A DNA stretch of 64,000 bases from Naegleria lovaniensis (lineage: Eukaryota; Heterolobosea; Eutetramitea; Acrasida; Naegleriidae): NCBI RefSeq assembly GCF_003324165.1, contig NW_025407844.1, forward strand, positions 1 to 64,000, given 5' to 3'. The position numbers were made by a program, and so were the translations under genes. This document shows positions 1 to 12,277 of the stretch, one piece after another (the stretch's first letter is position 1; each line of letters opens with the position of its first letter). Below the pieces are notes generated by a model. That model had not been told where the DNA came from. It was given only the letters and a program-made list of their open reading frames with translations, and ran no database searches.

Positions 1-786
1 ATCTTCCTCGGGTACTGGTGTGACATTGAGATTCAATTTCAAGTTTCGAATAATCTGCTTGTTAAATGAAAGAACTTGTGGAACACCATTAATGAAAGGA
101 ATGACATGTGTGGTTCTAAAGTACCGATAGGAACGAACAAAATCGTCCGTTTGATCTTGTCGTTCAGTCATAAAATAGGGAACGTACCATCCCACACGAC
201 CAATGGGTCCCAACTCTCCCAGATCTATGATATATTTACCATTTTGTACATATTTTCTAGTGAGCATTGTTTATATCATGAAAGGGTATTTTGGGAGAAT
301 GATTTGGAATATGAACATCAAAAGGTTAATTACGAGATTGATAGCACAATTGAATATGGTAATGAAGTGATTGATAGAACAGCGAGTGAATATACAATAG
401 TGATTATGAACAAACTCTACGAACCTGTAATCTTGCGATCGACCTGACTTCCAAAACTCCAGAATGACGATTGGCTTATCTTTTCCCTCAGTATTGATCA
501 GTTCTAAACCTTTCGTAACTGTTGTATTGCGTCTAATGTTCACACAAACTCCAAGCTTCTCTTCGAGCAGAATTTTCGCCACCATGTTGTTCACTTTGGA
601 TGATTCCCACGGATTTTGAATTAAAGTCAATTCATTATTAATGCATTCAGAAGGTGAAAACAACGATTCACTATATTTGGTTATCATCATGGAAGCATCT
701 AAACAAGGCTTGTATCCATTCGCTGCTATTTTGAAGCTACTAGTAGAGCTTATAACGACGAGTAGTAGTAGTATCACACTAATCAT
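1..786 (-). CDS. Secreted OpuAC-like (glycine betaine-binding type) protein, 3' end outside the window
   Basis: The reading frame resembles the substrate-binding domain of ABC-type glycine betaine/choline transporters (OpuAC family), which grips quaternary amines. A hydrophobic leader (MISVILLLLVVISS) suggests secretion. The motif NPWESSKVNNMVAKILLEEK is followed by LEFWKSGR and, after an intron, by GELGPIGRVGWYVPYF, which is the usual OpuAC order. Exons are 786-425 and 256-1, with a 168-nt intron at 257-424 (GTTCGT...CACTAG) that joins in frame. I chose the ATG at 786 because it begins the signal peptide; in-frame ATGs at 858 and 906 would add an odd hydrophilic leader. The gene runs off the window. 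The family is essentially prokaryotic, so transfer from bacteria is an inference. Transport cannot be assumed, because no permease or ATPase is present here. Confidence 0.7.
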
Positions 787-1663
787 GTGTGTGGACCATG
801 TGGTTTTTGTGTTGTGTCCATACCATGGTTGTGTGGAGCGGAATTGAGTGATGAACATGCGGCCACATGATGAAGACAAAAACTCTTTGCCTACGAGGTG
901 AGCCATAGGTTGATCGTGTGGCTTATTTTTCAAAAAGAGCAAGTCACAATTCTACTTAATAGTCCTATCAATTAAAAAGTTCATATTAAAAAAAACAATT
1001 TTCCAAATCAGAATAGAGCTTGAACCAGTGTTTCCACACGTCAGTGAAAGATGTTTGGCTGCTTGATCGATTCCTCTGTGTACTATTGTAAAAAAATTGA
1101 CCCAGGTATGGGATAGTAAGAGAACATAAGTCAAAACGAAAATTGTGCAATGGCAACCCATCCCTTGCATGATGATCCTTCTTGTTGGCATGTTTGGTTC
1201 CAAGTCTCCTGCATTTCTGAGTCAACCCATTATTCGGAAAAGAACGTCCGTGAGGATCGATCCTACTCATCAGCATCATCACGGAATCATGGATTGATGA
1301 TAACATAAATATATTGTTATTGGGTAAAAAATTCATGAAGATGAATAGAAGATGAAATATTGGTTGATGATTTTTGAAAATAATTATTTTCTCCGAAGTT
1401 GTTCCAATAATAATGGAACGTAACATGGTTCGTGAGTGCACTCAACCCGCGGGCGGTGGTTGTTTATCCACACATTTTTTGTTTTGCACATTGCAAATGA
1501 AATTTCGAATCTTGTGCTACCCTCAATGATACTACTTCGAAAACCACGTTGTTGTAAATCACCTTGGATGTTGAGAATGTACATTACAGGAAATTTGTTA
1601 TTTTCGCAGCAATCCGCTACAATTTTGTAGGTTGCGGTTCAGTTGCCGTTCAAAAAATACATC
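787..1663. other. Intergenic region between two divergent genes
   Basis: Several short open frames exist on both strands, but none shows a domain, a plausible protein composition or good splice partners. The stretch probably holds the promoters of the OpuAC-like gene (leftward) and the sensor cyclase (rightward). I see no RNA gene. Confidence 0.5.
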
Positions 1664-4600
1664 ATGCCAGCTCTTACTCCCGAAGAACTGCTTCCGCTTG
1701 CCGTTAGCTACTCCTCTACGATGGCTGCGGTTCATCATCAACAACAGCAGCAGCACGGGAATGACCAAACACAACAAACAACCAATACAACCCCAAGTCA
1801 CATCAATAAGAATATCAGCAATGATGAAACGAGTTTTCAGCAGTCCGAAGATGACGGTCAGTCTCGTACAGATTTGGCGAGGACAATATCCGCTCTTCCC
1901 AATAATCATCAACAGCCAATAGAGAAGGTATCGATTCCAAATCTGCCTACCTTTTTTACACCTTGCCTGCTGAAAAACCAAACTTCTCCGATCATTCACT
2001 ATGACAGGGATAGGTCCATGATCATTACATGTAAATATACACCACAAAACTACAAGACTTACATCTCTCTTCCACTTAATAAGGACGACACAGTGTATTG
2101 TGTAAAAGTTGCCATGACAACTTCAGCAGTCCCTCAGTTGGAAACAGATGCAGAAATTGCTCAATACTTGCAAAAACATTTGGAGCAAACAGATATTGTG
2201 CCGCACGTTTTTACATACATTAGTGATTATTTGATACTGGTTCGGGAGTTTGTGAATGGAGTCTCGTTTCGACATTTCATTGACAACAACTCGGAACTGG
2301 ACTTGGTGAATTGCGATTCAACTCTGAGGCAAACGCGTCTTGAAAGAATACTCGAGATTGCCATACAGATGTGCAGTGCTATTGATCAAATGCATGTTGC
2401 ACGAGTTTGTCATTGCGATTTAAGACCTGAAAATTTGATCTATGATATTGAACACTCGTGTGTGAAATTGATAGATTTTGGCCAAGCCGTTTTTCTACCT
2501 CTGAATAATCCTTATATTTTCACAGATCGACCTGTTGGATCATTTTTGTACATGCCGCCCGAAGCAACAGGAAAAATATCAAAACCTCTTGGATTTCATT
2601 GTGACATTTACAGTTTTGGATTTGTTTTATTTGAAATGTTCGCGAAAGAGCATCCATTCAAAACTGGCTCTAACAACAAAGTGAAAAGCACAGCCGATTA
2701 CATGTACTATCATATCACACAACAACCAGAATCTTTGGTCAATGTTTTAAAGAGGAAAATTATGTTAAGTGATGATCAGGCGGATCAATTGTTCGCACAA
2801 TCCATTCATGCCCTATCTCTAGTAATTTCAATGATGGTTAGAAAGCCCATAGAGAAACGGTATATCAGCATTGAGGGTGTGAAACAAGATCTGAAATGGA
2901 TCCTTCAACACATTCAAACGAATGATCTTTCTGCACTAGCCAATTTCACTCCAGCACAGTTTGACATTCAAACAACGATCAATATTCCATATGTGGTGTA
3001 CGGTAGAGAGGAGATGATTCAACATCTCTACGGAGCTTTGAAAGAAATGGAAAATTCTTCCCTTCCAAAATTAATTCTGGTTCGAGGTTATAGTGGGATT
3101 GGTAAGTCTTGACTTGGTGGTGATTCATGTTCTTGTTGTGTGATTAATAACTGATTAATTTTTTGGCTATTATTTGGCAACAACTCACAGGAAAATCTTG
3201 TTTGGTGCACGAATTTAGAATTAAATGTGGGCAAGAGCTGGATTTTTTTGAATCTAAATACAATCAACATCACAATGTCCCTTATTTTGCCATCAAAAAG
3301 ATCATGAGTTCATCATTGAGTCAGTGCTGGGAGAATCAGAACAATTCATCACGGAGTTTACTTCCCAATTGACTTCTCTACTGGGACGCATCCAAATTGA
3401 AATGCTTTGTAACAGTGTTCCCAATTTTTCATGCTTACTTCCTGCCCAAAAACGAACCAATGGTATGACACAGCAAGTTAGAGAAGATACCATTCAAATG
3501 TTTGCACAAGCAGGTATGTTGAAAGCAACCCGCAAATGACATAACAGCAATCTCAAAATGTTTTAGTCATTTTTTTAATGCAAGTGTTTAGCCAAAAGAA
3601 AAACAAGCGGTTATGCATTTTCTTAGACGATTTACAATGGACTGACTTTGAGAGCATGAAATTACTGAAGGAAATGATTGGGTTAGGAAGTTGTGAAACC
3701 ATACCATTTCTCTTGATTGGTGCTTTTCGAGATAATGAAGTATATGGAAGCACTCTTCATCCACTACAGACATTTATTGAATCGATTCGGCCTTTAACGT
3801 CAATCACAGAAGTGGAAGTTAAAGAATTAACAGAAGATTCATGTAATTTATTGGTAGCAGAGTCATTGAAGCGATCACTTCAAGACACAACAAATCTCAC
3901 AAACATTTTGTTCTCCAAAACAAAAGGAAACCCATTCTTCTTGAAGCAGCTTCTTGCATCCTTGTTTGGAGAAGGGAAAATATATTTCAATAGGAAATTG
4001 AATCAGTTAACATGGAGTATTGAGGACATTGAAAAAGCACCTTATGCATTGAATGTGGTAGATTTTTTACTATTACAACTCAATAATTTACAAGTTGAAA
4101 CTAGAAAAGCGTTAGCATTTGCCTCGTGTATTGGTAACAGTTTCTCGTTAAGTCAACTCTGTGATTTACTGAATTCCAAGCAGATGGAATATTCAATCTT
4201 AGGTTTAAAGGATATTGTTGCACAGGCCATAACACAGGGATGGATTAGTTACGTTGACTCTCATACTTTACAATTTAATCACGATCGGTTACAACAAGCT
4301 GCCAATGAATCAGTTTCAGAGAATACGAGAAATTATATTCATTACTCATTCGGAAAGTATTTGTTAAAACACAAGTCAGACAAATCATTGGATGAAATTA
4401 TTTTTGATATTGTTGCGCATCTAAACTACCGAGCTAAAGACTCTAAAATAATTGAAAGAGAGGACAAGCGAAGATTACTTTTGGACTTGAACACTAGAGC
4501 TGCTAAAAAAGCAATTACAACCTGTGCTATGGAGCAAGCTCAATCTTTTGTCAGAACAGCCATGGATTTGTTGCAATATGAGACTGATATTTGGGAAGGT

Positions 4601-7600
4601 CCACTTTATAACACAGCATTTGATCTCTTGATTGCTCGAGGAAATTGTGAATATGTTAAAAATATTGAATTGGCAATAGAAACATTCAATTCCTTGATTC
4701 AAAAGTCAAAAACTAGATCTCATCTCTATGAGGCGTGTTATTACACGTCTATGGCATATGTAGCGCTTGGAGAGTTTGAAAAAGTGTTCGACATGTTCAA
4801 GAATCACATTTTTCCAATCCATGATGAACTCAAATTTTTATCCTTCCAAGTGGATGAAGAGCAATTGAAAACGTTTATATTCAACAAAATGAACCACTTG
4901 AAACATGATTTATTACAGACTTTCAAATCAAAGCAAGATGTGTTAGAGTTGCCTGATATGTCCGACCTTGAACAAATGAATTTTATCAACATGCTTGGAA
5001 TGAGTATTCCAGCTATATACGTGATGAAAGTTCCATTTAGTCCCTATATTTACATGATCACATTACTGGTTTCTACAGAAACTGTTTTGCAGTATGGTTT
5101 GTGCGAGTATGCTCCCTTCATTTTTACTTCTCTTGGTTGGTCATGGTGTAATTTTGACCTGTTTCCAAAAATGAATATATTTTTGGAAGCTGGAGTTGAC
5201 TTGGCCGAAACAAGTACAAGAATCAGAAAGTTCTCTCGGCTTGTATGTTACTCCGCTTAATGAGTGTATATTTCTACCCAAATGTTAACTCTTTAACGCT
5301 TTGGTCCATGGCAGAGGAGGCTTTTTTGGTTACGTTAAAAGCTGGAAACAAAGATGTTGGCGCTTTTGTGATATTATTCTATCCATATTTTCATTTCTTT
5401 GAAGCCAATGGAGACATGAAAACCTCAATTAGCTTAAGCTTAAAATCTATCGAGCTATTCAAACAAATGGGAAACATTGGCATGATAGATGCAGGAATGA
5501 TGCAATTGGAAATGAAACGAGTACTATGTGGTGAAAGTGAAAAATTTGAGCCTGCATACTGTATGGACGTCTTGAATCAACCATTTTTTTCCCAATTTCA
5601 TTACGTGTTTAAAGGTATTTCGTACTACTTTCAGAGAAATATCACCGAAGCCTTTGATGCTCTCGAGAAGGCTTATGAATTGAGAGCAAGTACAGTAGGA
5701 TTGTGTCCTCAATGGATCGGTGCGTTACTCCTTGGTTTGGTCACGTGTGAATATGAAATTTACTTGTTGATCATCATGAGAAGGATTCATTGGATGAAGT
5801 TCTTGAACGATGTGACACTCTCATGGAATTTGCATTACAAACGATGGAAAAACTTTCTCAAACCAATCCATTGCTATACCAATGTTGTTATGAATTGCTA
5901 AAGGCAGAGACTTTATACTGCAAAAATGTTAGATATAGTACACAATCCGATACCAGAGAAATCATTTCATCTCTCAATAGATGCCTTAAACATGCCTTAC
6001 AAGATCGAAATTTATTTATTTTGAAATTGGCAAACTGGAGGACGGGTGTCTTGTATAAAAATTTAGGAATGGAGGACTGTGTGAGCGGAAGGTATTTTTC
6101 ATTGGCCTACGATCAATACAATACAATGGGTATTACTGTCATGGCTACTCATATTTGGGAAAATTATAGAACACAGATTGAGGAATATTATCGTCAAGTG
6201 TCCAATCAAAGTGTGCCTAGCTCAGTACTACTGGATACATCAGAGACTCCATCTTCGTATGACGAAGCTTCATTGTATTCGTTAAACACTTCTCTGAAAG
6301 CAAGTAATGATTTGGATTTGAAAGAAATATTTATTTCTGTTCTTCCATTGCTCAGGGAGCAAACCAACTCTTCGCGATGTTGTTTAATATTGAAAAGAAA
6401 TTCCATTCTATATGTAGATGCTGAATCTACGGAGATTGAAGTGGACGACGAGCATGTTGCAACTGTCAAGCCGTACGAGCATTTGAGATTGGATCAAGTA
6501 CCGCACGAATCAATGCTTCCTTTGAAACTAATTTACAGAACGTTGAGAACAAAATCAGAGCAAATCTATCCCACAGAAGGAATTGAAAAGGTTGAGATTT
6601 ATTTTGAAAAGAATCAAGTCAGTACTGCCATGTGTGTACCAATAATTCGAGATCGGTCCTCAATAGGTTGCATTTATTTGGAACAGAAGAAAATTAACCA
6701 TGTGTTTTCTATGGAAACAATCAAAATTGCCAAATTAATCCTTTCCATCAGCATGGATAATGTTGAAATCTTTAGCTCGATTAACAAGTCCTATGCTCGA
6801 TTTTTACCTTCAGAATTTTTAAAAATTCTAGGAAAGACACATGTCACAAAGGTAGAATTAGGAGATGCCATTTCTAAAGAAATGACGGTCCTTTTCGCAG
6901 ATATTATGGGATTTACAGAGCTAATGGAAAACTTCACCGCAAAACATGGATTTCGCTTCATCAATCGACTCCTTATTGAGGTAAGTATTGAATGCATGTT
7001 AAATTTTCCACACAAAACAAATCATGGACATGAACAATAGTTGGCTCCTCCTGTTCGAAAATTCGGTGGATTTATTCACAAAATTCTTGGAGATGCAATC
7101 GTGGCACTATTTTCTGATGCTCAATCTGCCGTCAATGCAGCAATGGACATGATATCTAATCTTGACAATTTTAATAGGAACAATATGAGTAACATCAAAA
7201 TTGGAATAGGTCTCTCTAAAGGACTTTTGAACATTGGAACTATTGGTTATGATTACCGATTGGATAGTACTATCATTTCTGATACAATAGCTATCGCTGA
7301 TTGGTGTCAAACCATGACCAGACTTTTTCATTCATCCATTTTGGCTACTGAAAATGTGGTCAAATCCATGTCAAGCGACGATGACACTTCTAAAAAGACC
7401 ATTGTTACCTATGTTGGAAAGTTTGTTTTCAAAGAGAACGAACCTGCATGGAATTTACATGACATCAAATCGAAACATTGGAAACATGTTTGTTTTGAGA
7501 CTGCTCATGAACAAACACATCTCTCTCAAATGATCTCATCATTTCAGAGCAGAGATTTTACAACGTGCTCACACTTGGCAGGTAAATTGGTAAAAAGTAA

Positions 7601-7706
7601 GAGCTCATTTGCGGTAGCCTTGAGTAGAAAATATTTGGAAAATTGTTCGCTAAATACCAACGAGCCATTGTCTGCAAGTTGGAGCGGAGAAATTAGGTTG
7701 TCCTAA
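1664..7706 (+). CDS. Giant sensor: protein kinase + AAA ATPase + GAF + class III cyclase-like domain
   Basis: Exons 1664-3101, 3191-3513, 3567-6980 and 7041-7706 encode about 1,950 residues. The order is a kinase domain (about residues 120-330, with HCDLRPENL, DFGQ and PPEA), a large PknK-like AAA ATPase (Walker A GYSGIGKS split by intron 1; Walker B CIFLDDLQWTD near residue 605), a helical repeat region, a GAF domain (about 1505-1640) and a C-terminal cyclase homology domain. Known relatives of this layout couple signal sensing to cyclic nucleotide output. Both cyclase metal aspartates are visible (FADIMGFT, GDAIVALF), but the usual substrate Asn and Arg are replaced (SDTIAIADWC). Three one-base frameshifts (A-run 3295-3299, 5215-5245, A-run 5757-5759) interrupt clear homology and look like assembly indels. 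The start is the first ATG (MPALTPEEL). Confidence 0.85.
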
Positions 7707-7788
7707 TGAAAGCAACAACAACATTATGATTGCGATTATTTAGGAAGTGAGATTTGTAAAATCCTATTTGGATCATTCTTCCTTTTTC

Positions 7789-10700
7789 ATGAACTTCTTT
7801 TTCTTAAAGCAATTCAACTTTTATGGCACAACATTCATCATGAACAAGCTTAAAAAAATTACAACGATATTAGAACATTTGGATAACGCAGATATGAACA
7901 TGAAAACTACTATTACATCTTTAACCCTTCTTATGGTGTTGTTGTATGTTGTCACAACAACTTTCTGCGAATGCTCTGCAAACCCCGCAAATCAACCTCA
8001 ACAACAACAGTCGAGCAATGCCACCACTCAAAACCATTACAAGATCGTTGGTCCAAATACCTCCATAGGACCCATACTCGGTTGGAAAACTTCACCCTTC
8101 ATGGAAACTCTCTACATTATCATGGCTTTTTTCTTGATTATTTTCGTGTTCCGTTTACTTTGGGCCTTTCTTCCTAAACGACTGCATTTTCTTCACGCTT
8201 ACGTTCCAGAGAGTGGCTTGTTGATTGTGATTGGAATGATTATTGGTGGATTTGTAGCGTTAGCAAAGGCCCATCAATTTAATGATGTCCTCACATTCAA
8301 TGAGAGTATTTTCTTCCTATTGTTAGTTCCTCCCATCATTTTCCAATCAGGTTATTCCCTGCACAAGTCATTCTTTTTTAGGAATATTGGTTTGATTTTG
8401 TTGTATGCTTTTTTAGGAACTTTTTTGGATGCCATGTTTTTATCCTTGACGTTGTGGGGATTTTCACACATACCTGGTTTATTTAATGTGAAATATGAAT
8501 TGCTGCAATTATTCATGTTTGGAGCGGCTGTTTCGAGCGTGGATCCTGTTGCCATTTTGACCGTCTTTGAAGATGTGAAGGTCAATGAGAGACTTAATAT
8601 CATAATATTAGGACGTAAGTGATGTCTTTTGTGACGTTGTATTCAAATATTGCTATGGGCAACATTGATAGAGAGCGTTATCAATGATGCTGTCGCTGCA
8701 GTTCTCTCTGGATTGTTTACCTCATTGTATTTGACTGAAGTATTGAGTGGAGCTCCAGTGACCATTACTGGTGAACATGTGGGATTGGCCATTGCCAAGC
8801 TATTATGGATGTCATTGGGTGCTGTTATAGTTGGATCTTTGGTGGCATTTATTGGATTGTTTCTTTCTAGATTTTCAAATCGAATTGTAAGTGTTTGCAG
8901 CATGTCACATTTCAAATTCATTGAACCATTCACTAAGGTCGTTCTTGAATGTACCATTGTCATGTTGGTCCCATGGGCTACCTACTTGTTCTCAGAGTCT
9001 CTACTCGTCAGTGGAATTATTGGTGTCTTGTGTTGTGGAATTATTTTAAGTAATTATCTTGGTTTGAACATGACAGAGAAAAATCAAGAAACCGCAAGCA
9101 CTGTATTGAAGCTCTTTTCACTCATGTTGGAAGCCATGATCTTTTTATACATTGGTGTCTCCATTGTAGCCATTCCATTACATTGGGATGGATTTTTCAT
9201 TCTTTTTGCATTGGTTTTCACAATACTCTTTCGTTATGTAATCATTTTTGGATTGACTGGAATTTATAATTTAGTTGAAACCGTTCGTAAAACCAATCGA
9301 ACAGTTTCCATCAAGAATCAATTCATCATTGCGTATGGAGGATTGAGAGGCGCCATTGCATTTGCTTTAATTTTCGTTATTCCTTCGAACGAGGTATTTA
9401 AGAGATCGTTTTTATCTGCCATTTTAGTGATTATTTTGTTCACAGTATTTGTGATGGGAGGAACGATTGGATTGTTATTGAAGTTATTGAGAATTCCTGG
9501 CATGAGCAGGTCTCAACAAGAAACACGAGATGCCATTCAACGAAATATGAATTCCATTAAGGAATATGAAGCCTTAATCTATCGAGCGTTGAACTCATTG
9601 AAACGTTTTCGAGACAAGAAGGAAGAAGGTTGGAATGATTCTCGTGAAACACTGAGATTAACTTCTACAAAAATTGAACAACTCATCTCCATCTTGAAGA
9701 AAGATGGTACCATTGATTTTCAGAACCAGCAACACTTGACTCCTAGAAATGTGATTGCACTTCGACGGAATGCAAAACGACAAGTTGTGTCTAGTTGGTC
9801 CACATTTCTCAAGGGTCAACCAGTAGAAAACCTTCCAAATGCAGTGCTTGCTGTTCATCGAGTCTTTGAAACCATTTCAAAGGTCATTCGAATCATCAAG
9901 TCGGTATCGATCACATTTTTCATGACGAGATGGATGAAAACCTCGTTCTTTTTTTAACACAACACGGAGTATTGGTTCAACACTCACCAATGAGTCACAA
10001 TAATCCGCCATCGATCAGTGGCCGAGTGCACACCACTATTGACGTTGAACCCTCATGTAACGACAAGAGCTTTTTATTGTATTTGGAACGAATTCTATCG
10101 GTTCATATCATTATAGATTGGCAACGCCGATTACAGGAAGTCATGCGTGTTCGTACAGAAGGGGAGGCCATCCTACCTTCTCATTGGGAAGTCTTACTCT
10201 CTTCCATCATTAACATTCTCAATGTGGTGTTAGACAAGGGCCAAACTGAAATTAGTGAACTCGACAAAATATCATTTTCAGGAAGTGTGTTTGGTATAAT
10301 TTTGGAAAGTACAACGAGCGCTGCTGAAGATATTGCAGGAGTTGGTCAATGGAGCCGAGGTTTTAAAAAGGTGTGGTATCTCCTTGATTCGTTAATCAAG
10401 AAGTTAGTTGTTCGAAGTCTCAATCAGGAAGAACAAGAACTGTTATTTGAATATAATGCCTTTATTCGAAGAAAATCAGAAGCTCAAGATGAAGAAGAAT
10501 CTAGTTCGGCTCGACAATGGAAAATTTCACATTTATTAAGCAAACCACAAGTTTCTCATGTAAGAATTATGGACCAATTTGAAAATAGTAATTGGCGAAA
10601 GCGAAATGCCCTTCGAAGGTATTTTAGTCCCACCATTTTCAAGCGAAAAGAAACTCCTAAAGAGATGGAGAGTTGGAAAGCTACTGGCACAGGTCCATAT

Positions 10701-10856
10701 TGCAGTTACCAAACGTCATTTTCGGGATCTAGGGATGATGTGATTTTGAACAAATTGGGACACTCATCCTCGGAAGAAATTAGTGACACCACAACTCCAT
10801 CAACGGAATTGACAGAAACTTCACAGACTGTGACAGACCGTACTTCCCATCCTTAG
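7789..10856 (+). CDS. Na+/H+ exchanger (CPA1/NHE family)
   Basis: An antiporter that swaps Na+ (or K+) for H+ across the plasma membrane or an organelle membrane. Exons 7789-8614 and 8672-10856 (57-nt intron, GTAAGT...GATAG) encode about 1,000 residues. A leader peptide (MKTTITSLTLLMVLLYVVTT) precedes some ten to twelve membrane helices. These include the LLLVPPIIFQSGY segment, SSVDPVAILTVFEDV and SVINDAVAAVL, all classic NHE motifs. A long cytosolic tail rich in charged residues follows. The splice junction gives Gln where the family normally has Glu in G-E-S-x-x-N-D. A one-base frameshift near 9900-9925 separates the membrane part from the tail. Later ATGs at 7840 and 7894 are also possible; 7894 would place the leader peptide at the very N terminus. 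Confidence 0.88.
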
Positions 10857-10980
10857 TGAGGGTTTGAAGGAATTGAGGAATAGGTAAATTGTAACGTTCT
10901 CAAGGATGTTCTTTATATTGATCAATGCAGACTTAATGTACTTTCAGAAATGTACGTTCTTACCCTGTGTGCATGAAAAC

Positions 10981-12092
10981 TCATTCCAATTGTTTGATCT
11001 GTTGTCGCAAATTTCTGAGATAGGTTTCATAATCTCCAAAATCCCAATAGTACATTTGACCTCCGTCCAAAAAAGATGTATCAGAATTAATTTTCAGTAA
11101 CCATTCCTCACAGAACGGTGGACGAATCATTTGAGAAAGACCACAAGTTCCTGCCTTCACACCAATTCTCTTCTCGGGCGTCAGTAATGCTTCTACTGCC
11201 TTAATTAAAGAAGCAGCATGTGTCACTACAAACACCATCGTGTCATCTTCATTTTCATGTGCTACAAAATTGAGAATATTGTCCATGGCAATTTTACATC
11301 GTTCTTCCAAATCTTGAACACTTTCCATCGGTTTCTCTTCCAGAAAATATTTAAAACAATCATTTCCAAATCCTGGAATTGAATAAAAACTTGAGTTAAA
11401 TTCGGTTTGATTTTGGGCTTTTACAAATAATTCTCTAAATTGTTCGTGTGACTCAATTCTTCAAGTGTTGAGGAAGAATTTCTTGTGACCATGTTTTTTT
11501 TTCTCCAAACCATTCCATCACCCCATATTCAATATACAGTTCATACACAATATTTTCAGAACATAAATGACTTTGTATTCCATTCAACATGGAACGAGCC
11601 GTCTCTAAACATCTTCGATAAGGTGACGAAAAAATTATTATTTTTTTCACTGGTTTCCCAAATACATTTCCATGAATCATTGAAGCGCTCCCATTGTGGT
11701 GATCATTCAGTGTAGAAATAAGTGTTGTCTCAATATGAATGAAAGGTTCTTTCACAGAAGTATCATTATTCAACAAGGCCAAATCATTGGTCATGGATTG
11801 CTTCTTTTTGGAAAATATAAATTCATTTTTCACTAAATGTTGGCCCAATAGAAATGCACATTCACTACCGCGTGCACTCAGGGATGGATCATGAATTCGA
11901 TTATTTTCATTTTCAATCCAATTTAAATATTCGGAAGAATTTTTAATGAAATCTTTTTAAAATAATAATAATTATTACATTCCGAATTTAATGTTACATT
12001 CCAAAGCACATCCCATGATAAGAACCACTTGATAGGATAACAAAACACTCACCAATTCTCTCTCCATGTCTCACAAAAAACAATTCTCTCAT
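10981..12092 (-). CDS. Histidine phosphatase superfamily protein (UBASH3/PGM-like)
   Basis: Exon 1 (12092-12053) is tiny and codes MRELFFVRHGERI, which contains the catalytic RHG motif. A 100-nt intron follows (GTGAGT...AAAAAG), and exon 2 (11952-10981) carries the rest, about 337 residues in total. Visible catalytic elements are RHGERID, the second arginine in SSPYRRCLETA, the acid in VMEWFGE and the second histidine in FVVTHAASLIKA. This is the full set for the two-histidine phosphatase fold. The RHGER-D form is closest to the UBASH3/TFIIIC-tau55 branch rather than glycolytic mutase. A net one-base frameshift lies within about ten bases around 11455. The substrate is unknown. Confidence 0.82.
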
Positions 12093-12277
12093 TTTTTTTT
12101 GTAAAATTCGTTTTTGGTTTTTTTTCATTCACTTGTTGAACACATAATTAGAAAATGAATATTATCATATTGATAATAATACAAACACTACTACTAGTTG
12201 CATTGTAACATGTTTTTATTCAAACATATAAATCATTCCAAATATATAAATAATTATTATAAAAAATTTCACACATC

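Noticed and set aside
986-1441. 151-residue minus-strand open frame upstream of the sensor cyclase
   Set aside because: No domain, odd composition, overlaps other random frames; looks like chance in AT-rich intergenic DNA.
9910-9935. A 26-nt GT...AG intron that would rejoin the exchanger frames
   Set aside because: It would keep the frame but is far shorter than other introns here; a one-base indel is simpler and preserves DHIFHDEMDENL.
11340-11420. A 52-nt intron-like GTAAAA...TTCCAG segment in the histidine phosphatase
   Set aside because: Removing it does not restore any frame that joins the two halves; reading through gives good protein sequence.
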